Assembly (NCBI GenBank): GCA_003447295.1
Contig: DLZQ01000066.1
Location: 35,904 to 99,903 of the forward strand
Direction: 5' to 3'
Source of the DNA: Lachnospiraceae bacterium
Lineage (GTDB): Bacteria > Bacillota > Clostridia > Lachnospirales > Lachnospiraceae
Length of the DNA: 64,000 nucleotides
Shown: one piece after another, positions 11,365 through 19,379 of the stretch
Position numbering within the stretch: position 1 is the first letter of the stretch
How the letters are laid out: each line of letters opens with the position of its first letter
Position numbers and translations under genes: made by a program
Notes under the pieces: model-generated
Databases searched by the model: none
What the model was told of the DNA's origin: nothing
The model's input: the letters and a program-made list of their open reading frames with translations, nothing else

Positions 11365-12228
11365 CGGGGAGACACCCACGGCTTTGGTGAAGGCTTTGAA
11401 GAAATTGCTGTAATCTGTGAAACCACTGCGTTCGAAGGCTTCCATGACATTACCGTTTTCGTTCAATACAGCTTTGGCGATACTGATGCGGCGGGCGGTG
11501 ATGTATTTGTTGATCGTGGTGCCGGTGGCGGATTTGAAGATCCGGCAGATATAGGATTCACTTAAGTAAAACTGTCCGGCTAACTGTTCTACGGTAATGG
11601 GCTGGGAGATATTCTGGTTGATGAAGTTTAAAATATCGTCCACCTGATGGTTGTAGCGGTAGGAGCTGTCCTTGTATTCCGCGGCGTCCGCAGTATTTTC
11701 TCCGACACCGGTCTGCTCTGTGTTCCTGACGAACAGAGTGTTGAGCATGACCATCAGTTCCATGAAAGCGGCATATTCCGTAATGTCATGGGCGAAGCCC
11801 TCCGCAGAGGTGATTTTGTTGATATAATAGAGGAATCGCTTTTGTTGTTCCTTATTTAATGACAGCTTATGGGAAAAAGGGGCACTGCGGTGGGTGAAAC
11901 AGAAGCTTAGATCCGTATTCCCTGTGGAGATCTGTTTCATGAAGTCCGGTGCCACCGACAACACGATTCGCTCATGGACGGAATTGTCGATCTGGGTCAG
12001 CTTGTGACTTTCATACTGATTGATGATAAACAGATCCCCGGGGGCAATCGTATAGAAACAATTGTCGATGAGGAACTGCTTGCCGCCGCAGATGGAATAA
12101 TAGATCTCATAGCAGTCATGGATATGCATGTCCATGGCTTTTTCTTCTTTGTATAAATGGGCAATGGCAAAAGTCCCGGAGGTCTTGCAATTCTCTATGG
12201 CTGTTTTACAGGAAGTAAGTTCTTCCAT
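11335..12228 (-). CDS. AraC family transcriptional regulator
   Basis: The 297-residue regulator has an N-terminal cupin-like sensing domain (MHIHDCYEIYYS and IAPGDLFIINQYESHKL, about residues 33-85) and two C-terminal helix-turn-helix motifs (ITVEQLAGQFYLSESYICRIFK and NVMEAFERSGFTDYSNFFKAFTKAVGVSPKKY). This domain order is typical of regulators that sense a small molecule, often a sugar. An AGGAGAAAG-type site precedes the start. The stop falls inside the terminator loop it shares with yitT. No obvious sugar gene is directly beside it; the nearest is the uronate operon 2.3 kb away. Confidence 0.9.
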   Translation of the reverse strand: MEELTSCKTAIENCKTSGTFAIAHLYKEEKAMDMHIHDCYEIYYSICGGKQFLIDNCFYTIAPGDLFIINQYESHKLTQIDNSVHERIVLSVAPDFMKQISTGNTDLSFCFTHRSAPFSHKLSLNKEQQKRFLYYINKITSAEGFAHDITEYAAFMELMVMLNTLFVRNTEQTGVGENTADAAEYKDSSYRYNHQVDDILNFINQNISQPITVEQLAGQFYLSESYICRIFKSATGTTINKYITARRISIAKAVLNENGNVMEAFERSGFTDYSNFFKAFTKAVGVSPKKYASLSVS

Positions 12229-12298
12229 TCTTTCTTTCTCCTATGATGACAACGTTTAAAAAGAGCCTTGGCACAGGCAAAGCAGCATGCTATACTGA

Positions 12299-12895
12299 TT
12301 AGGCAGACAGCTTCCGGCGTGCGAAGAACAGGCAGCAGGCGGCGAACAGGCAGACACACAGTCTGGACAGAACCTGGTGGCTGTAACATGAGTCAATCCG
12401 GGCAACCAGTGCATCGGACAGAATCAGAAAAGGATCGTCAGCTCCTGTGGAGACATAGACACGGTTCCTGGGAAGGACCAGCGTCACATCCGCATTATGA
12501 TTCAGGGTGATGTTCTCCGGTGCGAAGAAATGACAGGGATTGTATTCCTTCTGAATTACACCGGCACTGCTCACGGTGACTGTCTTAATCCCGATCAGCT
12601 GCTCACTGTGCGGGAAGTCGAGCCGAAGTCCGGTAAGATGTCCCTCAAGGGAAGCGTCTAAAAGGAAAGACACCTGCATGGTATCGGGATCAAACGTGGA
12701 AGAGATACATTTCTCCTGTGAAAAATTACCGTCGGTATCCGTGGTGTAATACAGGGAACAGCCGTCTCCTTCAAACTCTTCAAAGGTGATCCGCAGATGC
12801 AGATCCGATGCCGGATGCGGGAAACAGACAAAAATTACAGCTATAAGCAGGAGGATCAGACCACCTGCGAGATGTTTTTTAGATGGAAGATGCAT
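12299..12895 (-). CDS. Hypothetical bitopic membrane protein
   Basis: I do not recognise a family for this 198-residue protein. It has one hydrophobic segment near the N-terminus (about residues 9-27), an extracytoplasmic beta-rich region of about 130 residues, and a second hydrophobic segment near the C-terminus (about 172-193) followed by RRK. This is an N-in, domain-out, C-in layout. It is divergent from the polytopic membrane protein at 13002, and the two may be co-regulated through the 106-base region between them. Confidence 0.6.
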   Translation of the reverse strand: MHLPSKKHLAGGLILLLIAVIFVCFPHPASDLHLRITFEEFEGDGCSLYYTTDTDGNFSQEKCISSTFDPDTMQVSFLLDASLEGHLTGLRLDFPHSEQLIGIKTVTVSSAGVIQKEYNPCHFFAPENITLNHNADVTLVLPRNRVYVSTGADDPFLILSDALVARIDSCYSHQVLSRLCVCLFAACCLFFARRKLSA

Positions 12896-12919
12896 GAAAA
12901 GCTCCTTACGTGCGTGGCA

Positions 12920-12973
12920 CGGTTTTATTTAAGTTTTTTATGATTTTATCATACGGGAAAAAAAGTAAAACCG
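12920..12973. promoter_or_regulatory. Inverted repeat in divergent promoter region
   Basis: CGGTTTTA at 12920-12927 and TAAAACCG at 12966-12973 form a perfect inverted repeat around an AT-rich core containing TATGATTTTATCATA-like sequence. It lies between divergent genes and could be an operator, but no regulator can be assigned. Confidence 0.35.
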
Positions 12974-13001
12974 CAAGGTATTTATGAGGAAGGACAAGAG
13001 A

Positions 13002-14279
13002 ATGGAACAAAATATGACAGAAAAAAGAAAAGGAACGGACAGGGAAGACCTGGTGGTGATCCTGTTCGGGATCCTGCTCGCCTGGCTGATCTATCAGATC
13101 GTATTAAAAGAACTTCCGGAGACACTGTCGGACTATAACGGACATACTTATGTGTATCTGCCAATGTTTAACCATAGCACCTGGTTCCAGGGATGGAAGA
13201 CGGTGCCTTACTGTCTGTGGCATCTGTGTGTGCTGGGACTGAATCATATCCTGCGAATTCCGTTGGAGGTATCGGCGGCATATGTGACCGGTGCGTTTCA
13301 CTTATTTGCTTATTTTGTCCTCTACTGGATGATCCGCAGATATACGGAGCGGTTCTGTGAGAAGGCAGGAGCCTTTAAGGCTGCAATGCTCGCTTTCGGC
13401 CTGTCTGTGGCGCAGGGACTGTATTTTTACTGGCTGGATGCCGGCGGACGTTTCTTAGGTATCTATTCCATGAATCCGATTCATAATCCGACCCATATGA
13501 GTGTCAGGGGCTTCGGACTGTTGTGCTTCTGCCTGGTCTACGATATCTGGGGAGCCCAGAAGGATCCGGCATACCGGGGCGTCTTTTTCCCGGTGGAGAA
13601 AAGCCTGAAAAAATATTACGGCGTGCTGGCAGGAGTTCTGTTCCTGACGGCCATGTCCAAACCGGTATTCGCGGAGATGTTCGTACCGGCAGTGGGTGTG
13701 ATCATGCTGTACCGGCTGTTAAAGCTCTGCGTGCGTAAGGATGAACGGAAGACGGAATATTTCAGACACTGCGTGTATACTTTTCTGTGTGCACTGCCGG
13801 CACTGTTTTACATATTGTTACAGTTCCTGGCATACTTTTTCTGGGGTGGAAGCTACGGGGCAGACGGCTCCTTCATGGTGACGAAGTGGATGGAAGTCTG
13901 GAGCATGTATTCCGAGAATATTATTCTGTCTGTGGCTTTGGGAATGGCATTTCCTCTTCTGGTGATCCTGTTTGACGCAGCATTTTTCGTGAAAGATGAC
14001 CTAGGAATCCTGGCAATCACCGGATATGTCATCGGTTTTCTGGAAGCGGCACTTTTCGGAGAGGGTGGAAGCAAGTTAAGCCATGCGGACTTTTTATGGC
14101 CCATGATGTGTGGCATGATGTTAGTCTGGGTGGCTGCAATGCTGCATCTACTGGTACTGGAGAAGACCGAAGATGGGCGCAGGGGACAGCGGGTTGCGGT
14201 CAATGTATGCTTCTTAATATTCGGCTTTCATGTGCTGTGCGGACTGCTCTATATCCAAAACACATTGACGGTAGGATAA
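13002..14279 (+). CDS. Polytopic membrane protein of unknown function
   Basis: This protein of about 425 residues has roughly 11 hydrophobic helices and a short charged N-terminus. Features such as DYNGHTYVYLPMFN in the first extracytoplasmic loop and HNPTHMSVRGFGL are reminiscent of GT-C fold membrane glycosyltransferases, but I see no diagnostic catalytic motif. ATG 13002 is chosen because AGGAAGG lies 8 bases upstream; ATG 12984 is in frame. It is followed by a strong terminator and is divergent from the bitopic protein at 12299. Confidence 0.65.
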   Translation: MEQNMTEKRKGTDREDLVVILFGILLAWLIYQIVLKELPETLSDYNGHTYVYLPMFNHSTWFQGWKTVPYCLWHLCVLGLNHILRIPLEVSAAYVTGAFHLFAYFVLYWMIRRYTERFCEKAGAFKAAMLAFGLSVAQGLYFYWLDAGGRFLGIYSMNPIHNPTHMSVRGFGLLCFCLVYDIWGAQKDPAYRGVFFPVEKSLKKYYGVLAGVLFLTAMSKPVFAEMFVPAVGVIMLYRLLKLCVRKDERKTEYFRHCVYTFLCALPALFYILLQFLAYFFWGGSYGADGSFMVTKWMEVWSMYSENIILSVALGMAFPLLVILFDAAFFVKDDLGILAITGYVIGFLEAALFGEGGSKLSHADFLWPMMCGMMLVWVAAMLHLLVLEKTEDGRRGQRVAVNVCFLIFGFHVLCGLLYIQNTLTVG

Positions 14280-14345
14280 AAGTTCAAAATTTGCAATGTT
14301 TTATTTAAAATATGAAAAGACTTTGAGAATCTTTTCTAGTATACT

Positions 14346-14393
14346 GGGATCATGCAAAGAGAGAAAGCACTTGCATGATCCCTTCTTTTTTTT
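14346..14393 (+). terminator. Rho-independent terminator upstream of the uronate operon
   Basis: GGGATCATGCAA (14346-14357) pairs perfectly with TTGCATGATCCC (14371-14382), followed by a T-rich tract. It insulates the uronate operon from the membrane protein gene. Confidence 0.9.
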
Positions 14394-14412
14394 AGAAAAA
14401 AGTAAAAAAAGG

Positions 14413-14442
14413 TTGGAAATGCTTACAATGATATGTTATAAT
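14413..14442 (+). promoter_or_regulatory. Promoter of the kduI operon
   Basis: TTGGAA (14413-14418) and a consensus TATAAT (14437-14442) are separated by 18 bases. Two cre-like palindromes overlap the two boxes, so initiation is probably controlled by a LacI/CcpA-type repressor. Confidence 0.75.
14414..14427. promoter_or_regulatory. cre-like operator 1
   Basis: TGGAAATGCTTACA differs from the catabolite-responsive consensus TGWNANCGNTNWCA at two positions and overlaps the -35 box. It is nearly the reverse complement of operator 2. Confidence 0.5.
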
Positions 14443-14455
14443 GTAAGTGCTTTCA
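14442..14455. promoter_or_regulatory. cre-like operator 2
   Basis: TGTAAGTGCTTTCA differs from the TGWNANCGNTNWCA consensus at one position and starts on the last base of the -10 box. Its centre is 28 bases from operator 1. The site may bind CcpA or a pathway-specific LacI-family repressor; none is encoded in the window. Confidence 0.6.
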
Positions 14456-14515
14456 TAAAAAGGTATCATTCAATGACGGCTCGCAGGTCGTCCGTTGAGG
14501 AAAGAGAGGCGTAAG

Positions 14516-15376
14516 GTGGAACTTAGAACAGCAGTATCACCAAGAGATGTGAAGCATTATACCACAGAGCGTCTGAGAGAAGAGTTTCTGATCCAGAATC
14601 TGTTCGTACCCGGCGAGATCAAGCTGGTATACAGCCACATCGACAGAATCATTACAGGAGCAGCAGTACCTGTAAGCCCTATCACTCTGACCGCCGGAGA
14701 TGAACTCCGTGCAGAGTATTTCTGCCAGAGAAGAGAACTGGGTGTGATCAATATCGGCGGAGCAGGTATGATTACCGTTGATGGCAAAGTGTACAAGGTA
14801 GGCTACAAGGAAGCTATGTACATTGGAATGGGCTCCAAAGAGATCATTTTTGCAAGCGAAGATGAGAAGCAGCCCGCTAAATTTTATCTGAATTCCGCTC
14901 CCGCACATAAGACTTATCCGACTGTGCTGATCAAGCCGGAAGGTACTCCCGAAGAGGGTGTAGTCATTGTAAAGGATGAGAATAAAGTAGAGCTGGGTAC
15001 TCTGGAGGATGCCAACCACAGAGTTATCTGCAAATATATCCTTCCCGGACAGGTAGAGAGCTGTCAGCTGGAGATGGGTATGACAAAGTTAGAGCCCGGC
15101 AGTGTATGGAACACCATGCCCTGTCATACACATGACAGACGTATGGAAGTATATCTGTATTTCGATATGCCGGAGGATGCATTTGTTATGCACTATATGG
15201 GTGAGCCCGATGAGACCCGTCATATCGTAATGCGTAATGAAGAGGCAGTGATCTCCCCCAGCTGGTCCATCCATTCCGGATGCGGTTCCAGAGCATACAC
15301 CTTTATCTGGGGTATGGTTGGTGAGAATCAGGACTTCGATGACATGGACGGTGTCGACAACAGAGATCTGAAATAA
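14516..15376 (+). CDS. kduI: 5-keto-4-deoxyuronate isomerase KduI
   Basis: KduI converts the 5-keto-4-deoxyuronate released from unsaturated oligouronides to 2,5-diketo-3-deoxygluconate in the cytoplasm. The 286-residue cupin protein carries KHYTTERLREEFLI at the N-terminus and the metal-binding segment WNTMPCHTHDRRMEVYLYFD, with the His-x-His and Glu ligands. GTG 14516 is chosen because it gives the family's MELRTAVSPRDVKHYT-type N-terminus; TTG 14495 is in frame. It is the first gene of the operon, directly behind the controlled promoter. The same step could also be done by the RpiB-like protein three genes on. Confidence 0.95.
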   Translation: MELRTAVSPRDVKHYTTERLREEFLIQNLFVPGEIKLVYSHIDRIITGAAVPVSPITLTAGDELRAEYFCQRRELGVINIGGAGMITVDGKVYKVGYKEAMYIGMGSKEIIFASEDEKQPAKFYLNSAPAHKTYPTVLIKPEGTPEEGVVIVKDENKVELGTLEDANHRVICKYILPGQVESCQLEMGMTKLEPGSVWNTMPCHTHDRRMEVYLYFDMPEDAFVMHYMGEPDETRHIVMRNEEAVISPSWSIHSGCGSRAYTFIWGMVGENQDFDDMDGVDNRDLK

Positions 15377-15432
15377 GATTTTTTGAAAATGTAACTAAAA
15401 AAGAGCTTTTATAAAGAAAAGGAGAAAAAACA

Positions 15433-16236
15433 ATGTCTGAATTCACTAATTTCTCACTGGAAGGTAAGGTTGCACTGGTTACCGGCGCATCTTACGGTAT
15501 TGGTTTCGCTATCGCTTCCGCATACGCTGAGTGCGGTGCTACCATCTGCTTCAACGATATCAAGCAGGAGCTGGTAGACAAGGGAATCGCTGCATACGCT
15601 GAGAAAGGCATCAAGGCTCACGGCTATGTATGTGACGTTACCAACGAAGAAGCAGTTAATGCTATGGTAGCTCAGATCGAGAAGGAAGTAGGCACCATCG
15701 ATATCCTGGTTAACAACGCAGGCATCATCAAGAGAATCCCCATGACCGAGATGACTGCAGATCAGTTCCGTCAGGTAATCGACGTAGACCTGAATGCACC
15801 TTTCATCGTATCTAAAGCAGTTATCCCTGCAATGATCAAGAAGGGGCATGGTAAGATCATCAACATCTGTTCCATGATGTCCGAGCTGGGTCGTGAGACC
15901 GTATCTGCATACGCAGCAGCTAAGGGCGGCTTAAAGATGCTGACCAAGAACATCTGCTCCGAGTACGGCCAGTACAACATTCAGTGTAACGGCCTTGGCC
16001 CCGGTTACATCGAGACTCCTCAGACGGCTCCTCTTCGTGAGATTCAGCCCGATGGCAGCAGACATCCTTTCGACCAGTTCATCTGCGCTAAGACCCCTGC
16101 TAACAGATGGTTAAAGCCCGAAGAGCTGACCGGTCCCGCTGTATTCCTTGCTTCTGAGGCATCCAATGCAGTCAACGGACACATCCTCTATGTAGATGGC
16201 GGTATCCTTGCTTACATCGGCAAACAGCCCCAGTAG
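15433..16236 (+). CDS. SDR dehydrogenase for diketo-deoxygluconate (KduD/DhuD type)
   Basis: This 267-residue short-chain dehydrogenase reduces 2,5-diketo-3-deoxygluconate to 2-keto-3-deoxygluconate with NAD(P)H. The Rossmann motif GASYGIG (about residues 18-24), NNAG, and the catalytic Ser-Tyr-Lys (CSMMSELGRETVSAYAAAK) are intact. The length and the insert near GYIETPQTAPLREIQPDG resemble gluconate 5-dehydrogenase/DhuD proteins of glycosaminoglycan loci more than the shorter E. coli KduD. It has an AAGGAGAAAA ribosome site and lies 56 bases after kduI. Confidence 0.88.
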   Translation: MSEFTNFSLEGKVALVTGASYGIGFAIASAYAECGATICFNDIKQELVDKGIAAYAEKGIKAHGYVCDVTNEEAVNAMVAQIEKEVGTIDILVNNAGIIKRIPMTEMTADQFRQVIDVDLNAPFIVSKAVIPAMIKKGHGKIINICSMMSELGRETVSAYAAAKGGLKMLTKNICSEYGQYNIQCNGLGPGYIETPQTAPLREIQPDGSRHPFDQFICAKTPANRWLKPEELTGPAVFLASEASNAVNGHILYVDGGILAYIGKQPQ

Positions 16237-16268
16237 AACCGGCGCAAAAGGAAAACAAAATAAATTAC

Positions 16269-16315
16269 CCACACCAGGTCAGTCGCAGAAGAATTTCGGC
16301 GGCTGACTGTTGTGG
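16269..16315 (+). other. Intercistronic hairpin in the uronate operon
   Basis: GTCAGTCGC and GCGGCTGAC form a 9-base stem with one T-G pair, extended by an imperfect CCACA/TGTGG outer stem. There is no U-tract. It could set relative expression of the two flanking genes. Confidence 0.45.
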
Positions 16316-16336
16316 CGTTTGGAAAAGGAGTATCTC

Positions 16337-16975
16337 ATGAAGATAGCTTTGATCAATGAAAACAGTCAGGCTGCCAAGAATGAAATGATCTGTGCTACTC
16401 TTAAAAAAGTAGTAGAGCCCATGGGTCATGAAGTATTCAACTATGGTATGTGCGGCGCAGAGGATCCCAATTCCCTGACCTACGTACAGAACGGTATTCT
16501 GGCAGCAGTTCTTTTGAACTCCGGTGCAGCGGATTTCGTGATCACCGGATGCGGAACCGGCGAAGGTGCCATGCTTGCATGCAATTCCTTCCCCAAGGTT
16601 CTGTGCGGACATATTGAGTCCCCTCTGGATGCTTACCTGTTCTCTCAGGTAAACGACGGTAACTGTGTAGCACTTCCTTTTGCTGAGAACTTCGGCTGGG
16701 GCGGTGAACTGAATTTACAGTATACCTTTGAAAAACTGTTCTGTGCTCCCGGCGGTGGTGGATATCCCCCTGAGAGAGTGGTTCCCGAGCAGCGCAACAA
16801 GAAGATCCTGGATCAGGTAAAGGAAGTAACTCATACCGATATGGTTACTATCCTGAAGAATCTGGATCGTGAACTGGTAAAGGGTGCTTTATCCGGTGAC
16901 AAGTTTAAGGAGTATTTCTTCGCAAACTGCAAGTGCGACAAGATCGCTGAGGCAGTGAAGGAAGTACTGGCATAA
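16337..16975 (+). CDS. RpiB/LacAB-family isomerase, DhuI-like
   Basis: This 212-residue protein begins MKIALINENSQAAKN and carries DFVITGCGTGEGAMLA, the anion-binding loop of the RpiB/LacA/LacB fold, plus a C-terminal extension (THTDMVTILKNLDREL). It resembles the streptococcal DhuI isomerase, which handles the ketouronate from hyaluronan and chondroitin disaccharides. Its place between the dehydrogenase and aldolase genes supports that role. If so, the operon encodes two unrelated isomerases for one reaction. AAAGGAG lies 6 bases before ATG 16337. A ribose-5-phosphate isomerase role is less likely. Confidence 0.82.
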   Translation: MKIALINENSQAAKNEMICATLKKVVEPMGHEVFNYGMCGAEDPNSLTYVQNGILAAVLLNSGAADFVITGCGTGEGAMLACNSFPKVLCGHIESPLDAYLFSQVNDGNCVALPFAENFGWGGELNLQYTFEKLFCAPGGGGYPPERVVPEQRNKKILDQVKEVTHTDMVTILKNLDRELVKGALSGDKFKEYFFANCKCDKIAEAVKEVLA

Positions 16976-16999
16976 AAGTACTGGCTTAATTTTGCAGAA

Positions 17000-17033
17000 A
17001 TATTTTCGGCAGGATCTCCTGCGAAGATTTTTC
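17000..17033 (+). terminator. Terminator-like hairpin between isomerase and aldolase genes
   Basis: GCAGGA-TC-TCCTGC forms a perfect core stem, extended by AATATTTTC/GAAGATTTTT flanks and followed by a short T-run. Because the operon appears to continue, it is probably a partial attenuator or stability hairpin. Confidence 0.5.
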
Positions 17034-17071
17034 ACATAACTATTAGTCTATAAGACAGAAAGGTGTTATTT

Positions 17072-18037
17072 ATGAACGCAGTATTAGAGCAAATCAGCAA
17101 AATCGGTATCGTACCGGTTGTAAAAATTGACAACGCAGCAGATGCACTTCCTCTGGCAAAGGCACTTTGCGCAGGTGGACTTCCCTGTGCAGAGGTTACC
17201 TTCCGTACCAGCGCAGCAGCAGAAGCTATCAAGATCATGACCGACAACTTCCCCAGCATGTGTGTTGGTGCAGGTACCGTTCTGAACGCAGAGCAGGTTG
17301 ACGCAGCAGTAGCAGCAGGCGCTAAGTTCATCGTAAGCCCCGGCTTAAATCCCAGAACCGTTAAGTATTGTGTAGAGAAGAACGTTCCTATCACTCCCGG
17401 TACGTCAAGCCCCAGCGACATCGAGCAGGCTATCGAGCTTGGCCTGGATGTAGTTAAGTTCTTCCCCGCTGAGCAGTCCGGCGGTCTGGCTAAGATCAAG
17501 GCAATGGCAGCTCCTTATGTAAACATGAAGTTCATGCCTACCGGCGGTGTAAACGCTAAGAACCTTACTTCTTACCTTGACTTCCCCAAGATCATCGCCT
17601 GCGGTGGTTCCTGGATGGTTCCCGGTGACCTGATCAATGCCGGTGAGTGGGACAAGATCGAGCAGCTGACCAGAGAAGCAGTACAGACCATGTTGGGCTT
17701 CGAACTGGCTCATGTAGGTGTCAATGCAGAGAACGAGGAAGAGGCTGTTAAGGCTGCTAACCGTTTCGCATTCATCTTCGGTATGCCCGCTAAGGTTGGC
17801 AACAGCTCCGTATTCGCAGGCTCTGCTCTGGAAGTTATGAAGACTCCTTACCTGGGCAAGAACGGCCACATCGCTGTTAAGACCAACTACATCGAGAGAG
17901 CTGTCAACTACCTGAGCACTGTTCTGGGTGTTGAGTTCAATGAAGAGTCCGCTAAGAGAGATGCCAAGGGCAACCTGAAGGCTATCTACCTGAAGGAAGA
18001 GATCGGTGGATTCGCAGTTCATCTGGTACAGAAATAA
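17072..18037 (+). CDS. eda: KDPG aldolase with extra C-terminal domain
   Basis: The first 205 residues are a class I 2-keto-3-deoxy-6-phosphogluconate/KHG aldolase, with the catalytic Glu in CAEVTFRTS and the Schiff-base Lys in VVKFFPAE. This enzyme splits KDPG to pyruvate and glyceraldehyde 3-phosphate and ends the pathway. A further 115 or so residues (AHVGVNAENEEEAVKAANRF to the end) look like a VOC/glyoxalase-type half domain, with HVGVN near its start and IAVKTNYIERAVNYLSTVLG later. Ordinary Eda is about 210 residues. ATG 17072 has AAAGG 8 bases upstream. Confidence 0.9.
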   Translation: MNAVLEQISKIGIVPVVKIDNAADALPLAKALCAGGLPCAEVTFRTSAAAEAIKIMTDNFPSMCVGAGTVLNAEQVDAAVAAGAKFIVSPGLNPRTVKYCVEKNVPITPGTSSPSDIEQAIELGLDVVKFFPAEQSGGLAKIKAMAAPYVNMKFMPTGGVNAKNLTSYLDFPKIIACGGSWMVPGDLINAGEWDKIEQLTREAVQTMLGFELAHVGVNAENEEEAVKAANRFAFIFGMPAKVGNSSVFAGSALEVMKTPYLGKNGHIAVKTNYIERAVNYLSTVLGVEFNEESAKRDAKGNLKAIYLKEEIGGFAVHLVQK

Positions 18038-18041
18038 GAAT

Positions 18042-18208
18042 AGGATTCCGAAAACCGGACGGCTCCGTCGACTGCATATTTCAGTCACGGACCCGCTTCC
18101 GCTTCGGCCCTCCCGTAGCGGTACGTAAGATGCCAAAGTACGGCATCTAAGTACCGACGGTCGGTTAGAGTCCGTGACTAAAACACGCAGTCGGCGAATC
18201 CTGTTTTT
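18042..18208. other. Multi-branched structured intergenic element, copy A
   Basis: Nested inverted repeats are AGGATTC/GAATCCT (18042-18048, 18196-18202), CGACTGC/GCAGTCG, AGTCACGGAC/GTCCGTGACT (18083-18092, 18170-18179) and an arm CGGTACGTAAG-ATGCC...GGCAT-CTAAGTACCG (18119-18156). A T6 run follows the outer stem. The CGGTAC arm recurs in reverse orientation at 44710-44750 with a different but still complementary inner stem. It sits between eda and kdgK, so it may attenuate kdgK or be a palindromic repeat element. Confidence 0.75.
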
Positions 18209-18277
18209 TGGATGGGATTAAGATTGCGAAGGTGTTTAAAACAAAGTTAATTATATGTGAGAAAGGAATATACCAAA

Positions 18278-19309
18278 ATGGCAAAAGTAATTACCATGGG
18301 TGAGATCATGCTGAGACTGTCCACCCCCAACAACGAGAAATTTATCCAGGCAGACGAGTTCGATATCAACTACGGCGGCGGTGAAGCTAACGTAGCAGTA
18401 TCTCTGGCTAACTACGGTCATGACGCTGAGTTCGTTACCGCAGTTCCCGACAACGAGATCGGTGAGTGCGCAGTAGCAGCTCTGAGAAAGTACAACGTAG
18501 AGACCAAGCACATCGCAAGATGTGGTGAGAGACTGGGTATCTACTACCTGGAGAGCGGTTCTTCCATGAGACCTTCCAAGGTTGTATACGATAGAGCACA
18601 TTCCTCTATCTCTACCGCAACCGAGGCTGATTTCAACTTCGATGAGATCTTCGAAGGCGCTGACTGGTTCCACTTCACCGGTATTACCCCCGCTGTATCC
18701 GACGCTGCTGCAGAGCTGACCGAGAAGGCTCTGATCGCTGCTAAGAAGCACGGCGTAAAGGTATCCGTAGACCTGAACTTCCGTAAGAAGCTGTGGAGCT
18801 CCGAGAAGGCTCAGAAGGTTATGACCAACCTGATGAAGTACGTTGATGTATGTATCGGTAACGAAGAAGATGCTGAGCTGGTACTTGGCTTCAAGCCCGG
18901 CGATACCGATGTTACCAGCGGTGAGCTGGAGTTAGCCGGTTACAAGTCCATCTTCGAGCAGATGGTTGACAAGTTCAACTTCGAGTACTGCGTATCCTCT
19001 CTGCGTGTAAGTCATTCCGCTTCCGATAACGGCTGGTCTGCTTGCATCTACTCCAGAGATACCAAGGAGTTCTATCACTCCAAAGAGTACAGCATCCATC
19101 CCATCGTTGACCGTGTAGGCGGCGGCGACTCCTTCGCAGGCGGCGTGATCTGCGGTATGCTGGATGGCAAGAACTTCAAGGATGCGCTTGAGTACGGCGT
19201 AGCTGCATCCGCTCTGAAGCACACCATCCCCGGCGACTTCAACCTGGTATCCAGAAAAGAAGTTGAGACCCTGGCTGGCGGCGACGCTTCCGGACGTGTA
19301 CAGAGATAA
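18278..19309 (+). CDS. kdgK: 2-keto-3-deoxygluconate kinase
   Basis: This 343-residue PfkB-family kinase phosphorylates 2-keto-3-deoxygluconate to KDPG. It has the N-terminal GGGEANVAVSLANYG substrate motif and the C-terminal DRVGGGDSFAGGVICG motif with the catalytic Asp and anion hole. ATG 18278 follows GAAAGGAATA; the upstream in-frame start at 18257 is unlikely. It is the last gene of the operon and is followed by a clear terminator. Codon use in this operon (frequent GCT, GGC and AAG) looks biased toward high expression. Confidence 0.94.
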   Translation: MAKVITMGEIMLRLSTPNNEKFIQADEFDINYGGGEANVAVSLANYGHDAEFVTAVPDNEIGECAVAALRKYNVETKHIARCGERLGIYYLESGSSMRPSKVVYDRAHSSISTATEADFNFDEIFEGADWFHFTGITPAVSDAAAELTEKALIAAKKHGVKVSVDLNFRKKLWSSEKAQKVMTNLMKYVDVCIGNEEDAELVLGFKPGDTDVTSGELELAGYKSIFEQMVDKFNFEYCVSSLRVSHSASDNGWSACIYSRDTKEFYHSKEYSIHPIVDRVGGGDSFAGGVICGMLDGKNFKDALEYGVAASALKHTIPGDFNLVSRKEVETLAGGDASGRVQR

Positions 19310-19343
19310 TGTAACTGATGAATAGTTAATAAGGATCAAAACG

Positions 19344-19379
19344 AACTCACCTGTGTGGTAACATGCAGGTGAGTTTTTT
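19344..19379 (+). terminator. Terminator of the uronate operon
   Basis: AACTCACCTG (19344-19353) pairs with CAGGTGAGTT (19366-19375), followed by TTTT. Confidence 0.9.

Noticed and set aside
14296..14514. 72-residue open frame upstream of kduI
   Set aside because: It runs through a terminator, the promoter and both operators, and has no ribosome site.
16310..16975. RpiB as a true ribose-5-phosphate isomerase
   Set aside because: The longer C-terminus, the DhuI-like N-terminus and the uronate operon context favour a DhuI-type role, although this needs an assay.
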